This document shows, one piece after another, positions 62,526 through 64,000 of a stretch of 64,000 nucleotides of DNA. The position numbers were made by a program, and so were the translations under genes. Source of the stretch: Streptomyces sp. QL37. GTDB lineage: Bacteria > Actinomycetota > Actinomycetes > Streptomycetales > Streptomycetaceae. Positions within the stretch are counted from its first letter, which is position 1. The number at the start of each line of letters is the position of its first letter. The notes beneath the pieces were generated by a model that worked only from the letters and a program-made list of their open reading frames with translations, had not been told where the DNA came from and made no database searches. The stretch covers positions 6,143,472 through 6,207,471 of the forward strand of contig NZ_PTJS01000001.1 of the NCBI RefSeq assembly GCF_002941025.1. The letters run 5' to 3'.

Positions 62526-64000
62526 GTGACCGCCGATTCCGTGCCGTCCACTGCGCTGCTGACCGGAGCAGGCGGCTCAGACAGGGACAGCTCCAACTAC
62601 ACCGCGCGGCACCTTCTCGTCCTCGAGGGGCTCGAAGCGGTCCGCAAGCGCCCCGGGATGTACATCGGGTCCACGGACAGCCGGGGACTGATGCACTGCC
62701 TCTGGGAGATCATCGACAACTCCGTCGACGAGGCTCTCGGGGGCTACTGCGACAACATCGAGGTCATCCTCCACGACGACTCCTCCGTCGAGGTCCGCGA
62801 CAACGGCCGGGGCATCCCGGTCGACGTGGAGCCCAAGACCGGGCTCTCCGGCATCGAGGTCGTCATGACCAAGCTGCACGCCGGCGGAAAGTTCGGCGGC
62901 GGGTCCTACTCGGCGTCGGGCGGCCTGCACGGTGTGGGCGCCTCGGTCGTGAACGCGCTCTCCGCCCGGCTGGACATCGAGGTCGACCGCGGCGTCACCC
63001 ACTCCATCAGCTTCCGGCGCGGTGTCCCGGGCATTTTCACCGAACAGGGACCGGACAGCCCCTTCGACCCCGCCAACGGCCTCCGCAAGGGCAAGCGCGT
63101 CCCGAAGACGCGTACGGGCACCCGGACGCGGTACTGGGCGGACCGGCAGATCTTCCTCAAGGACGCCAAGCTCGACCTGGAGACCCTGTACCAGCGGGCA
63201 CGCCAGACCGCGTTCCTCGTGCCCGGCCTCACCATCGTCGTACGCGACGAGCGGGGCATCGACGGCGAGGGCAAGACGGAGGAGACGTTCCACTACGACG
63301 GCGGGATCAGTGAATTCTGCGAGTACCTGGCGCAGGACAAGGCCGTCTGCGACGTCCAGCGCCTCAGCGGGACGGGAACCTTCAAGGAGACCGTGCCGGT
63401 CCTGGACGACCGGGGGCACATGACGGCGACCGAGGTCACCCGTGAGCTGAGCGTCGACATCGCCCTGCGCTGGGGCACCGGTTACGACACCACTCTCAGG
63501 TCCTTCGTCAACATCATCGCCACGCCCAAGGGCGGCACCCATGTCAGCGGATTCGAGCGCTCCCTCACCAAGACGGTGAACGAGGTCCTGCGCTCCTCCA
63601 AGCTGCTGCGGGTGGCCGAGGACGACATCGTCAAGGACGACGCCCTTGAGGGCCTGACCGCGGTCGTCACCGTACGGCTGGCGGAGCCGCAGTTCGAAGG
63701 GCAGACCAAGGAGGTGCTGGGCACCTCGGCGGCCAACCGGATCGTGGCCAACGTGGTCGCCAAGGAGCTCAGGGCGTTCCTGACGTCCACGAAGCGCGAT
63801 GCCAAGGCTCAGGCCAGGGCGGTGCTGGACAAGGCGGTGGCCGCCGCGCGTACCCGCATCGCCGCCCGCCAGCACAAGGACGCGCAGCGCCGCAAGACCG
63901 CGCTCGAGTCCTCCTCGCTGCCCGCGAAGCTGGCGGACTGCCGGAGTGACGACGTGGAGCGCAGCGAGCTCTTCATCGTGGAGGGGGACTCGGCCCTCGG
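62526..64000 (+). CDS. parE: DNA topoisomerase IV subunit B, N-terminal part (window edge)
   Basis: From GTG at 62526 (GAGGAG ~9 nt upstream), 491 codons are visible before the window ends. GHKL ATPase: LVLEGLEAVRKRPGMYIGSTDSRGLMHCLWEIIDNSVDEAL, VRDNGRGIPVD, GLHGVGASVVNALS and the transducer GTGYDTTLRSFVNIIATPKGGTHVSGFERSLTK, then QTKEVLGTSAA and the start of the TOPRIM domain (ELFIVEGDSALG). The location near hrdB supports ParE over GyrB, which sits by dnaA/oriC in Streptomyces. Confidence 0.93.
   Translation, partial: MTADSVPSTALLTGAGGSDRDSSNYTARHLLVLEGLEAVRKRPGMYIGSTDSRGLMHCLWEIIDNSVDEALGGYCDNIEVILHDDSSVEVRDNGRGIPVDVEPKTGLSGIEVVMTKLHAGGKFGGGSYSASGGLHGVGASVVNALSARLDIEVDRGVTHSISFRRGVPGIFTEQGPDSPFDPANGLRKGKRVPKTRTGTRTRYWADRQIFLKDAKLDLETLYQRARQTAFLVPGLTIVVRDERGIDGEGKTEETFHYDGGISEFCEYLAQDKAVCDVQRLSGTGTFKETVPVLDDRGHMTATEVTRELSVDIALRWGTGYDTTLRSFVNIIATPKGGTHVSGFERSLTKTVNEVLRSSKLLRVAEDDIVKDDALEGLTAVVTVRLAEPQFEGQTKEVLGTSAANRIVANVVAKELRAFLTSTKRDAKAQARAVLDKAVAAARTRIAARQHKDAQRRKTALESSSLPAKLADCRSDDVERSELFIVEGDSAL

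Overview
The window is high-GC actinobacterial DNA, almost certainly from the core of a Streptomyces chromosome. Gene content and order (recA-recX ... gluDCBA/gluRK ... miaB-miaA-dapF-rshA-hflX ... lexA/nrdRJ ... rnhB ... whiH-hrdB-parE) match the well-known Streptomyces core block between recA and parE. Start codons are often GTG, and several genes look leaderless (a TANNNT -10 box 6-7 nt before the start codon).

Layout. 1-5 kb: DUF3046 protein, AI-2E-type permease, recA (with LexA and DnaA sites upstream) and recX. 5-8 kb (minus strand): rhodanese and cysteine dioxygenase overlapping by 4 nt, preceded by a small cysteine-rich leader-peptide ORF, then a FAD monooxygenase. 8.4-14.3 kb: the glutamate ABC importer gluABCD (minus) divergent from the two-component system gluRK. 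14.3-16.4 kb: TAXI solute receptor and YceI protein. 16.5-20.7 kb: miaB, a LigB-like protein, an MT0933-type antitoxin, miaA and a membrane protein. 20.7-23.2 kb: dapF inside a copy-inverted copy-copy rearrangement. 23.3-30 kb: rshA, M1 peptidase, hflX and a lipoprotein protease. 30.3-36.4 kb: a four-gene NIS siderophore operon. 36.4-43.4 kb: DinG-like helicase, lexA, nrdR and nrdJ with LexA and NrdR boxes. 43.5-57.8 kb: TerD protein, YdbC protein, phosphatase, ADP-ribosylglycohydrolase, large membrane protein, rnhB, RecQ helicase fused to a phosphoribosyltransferase, DUF4192 protein, Nudix/NrtR protein and ABC fusion protein. 57.9-64 kb: whiH, hrdB, a secreted trypsin-like protease, a zinc-ribbon protein and the 5' part of parE.

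The most unusual feature is at dapF. An 892-bp segment (20746-21637) recurs downstream in direct orientation (22205-23096), and a 578-bp inverted copy (21631-22208) lies between them. As far as I can compare by eye the copies are identical. Both junctions sit in microhomology (7 bp and 4 bp). Only the last copy encodes an intact diaminopimelate epimerase. This is either a very young template-switching rearrangement or an assembly artefact. Other points of note are the leaderless cysteine leader peptide ahead of cysteine dioxygenase, an inverted pair of DnaA boxes between the recQ-like gene and the DUF4192 gene, and a siderophore operon that lacks its expected decarboxylase, oxygenase and iron box.

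Working together: recA/lexA/recX form the SOS circuit, with DinG and RecQ-type helicases nearby. nrdR/nrdJ supply dNTPs. miaA/miaB modify tRNA A37. gluRK senses glutamate for gluABCD. whiH and hrdB pair a sporulation regulator with the principal sigma factor. No tRNA, rRNA, CRISPR array, transposase or prophage gene was seen.
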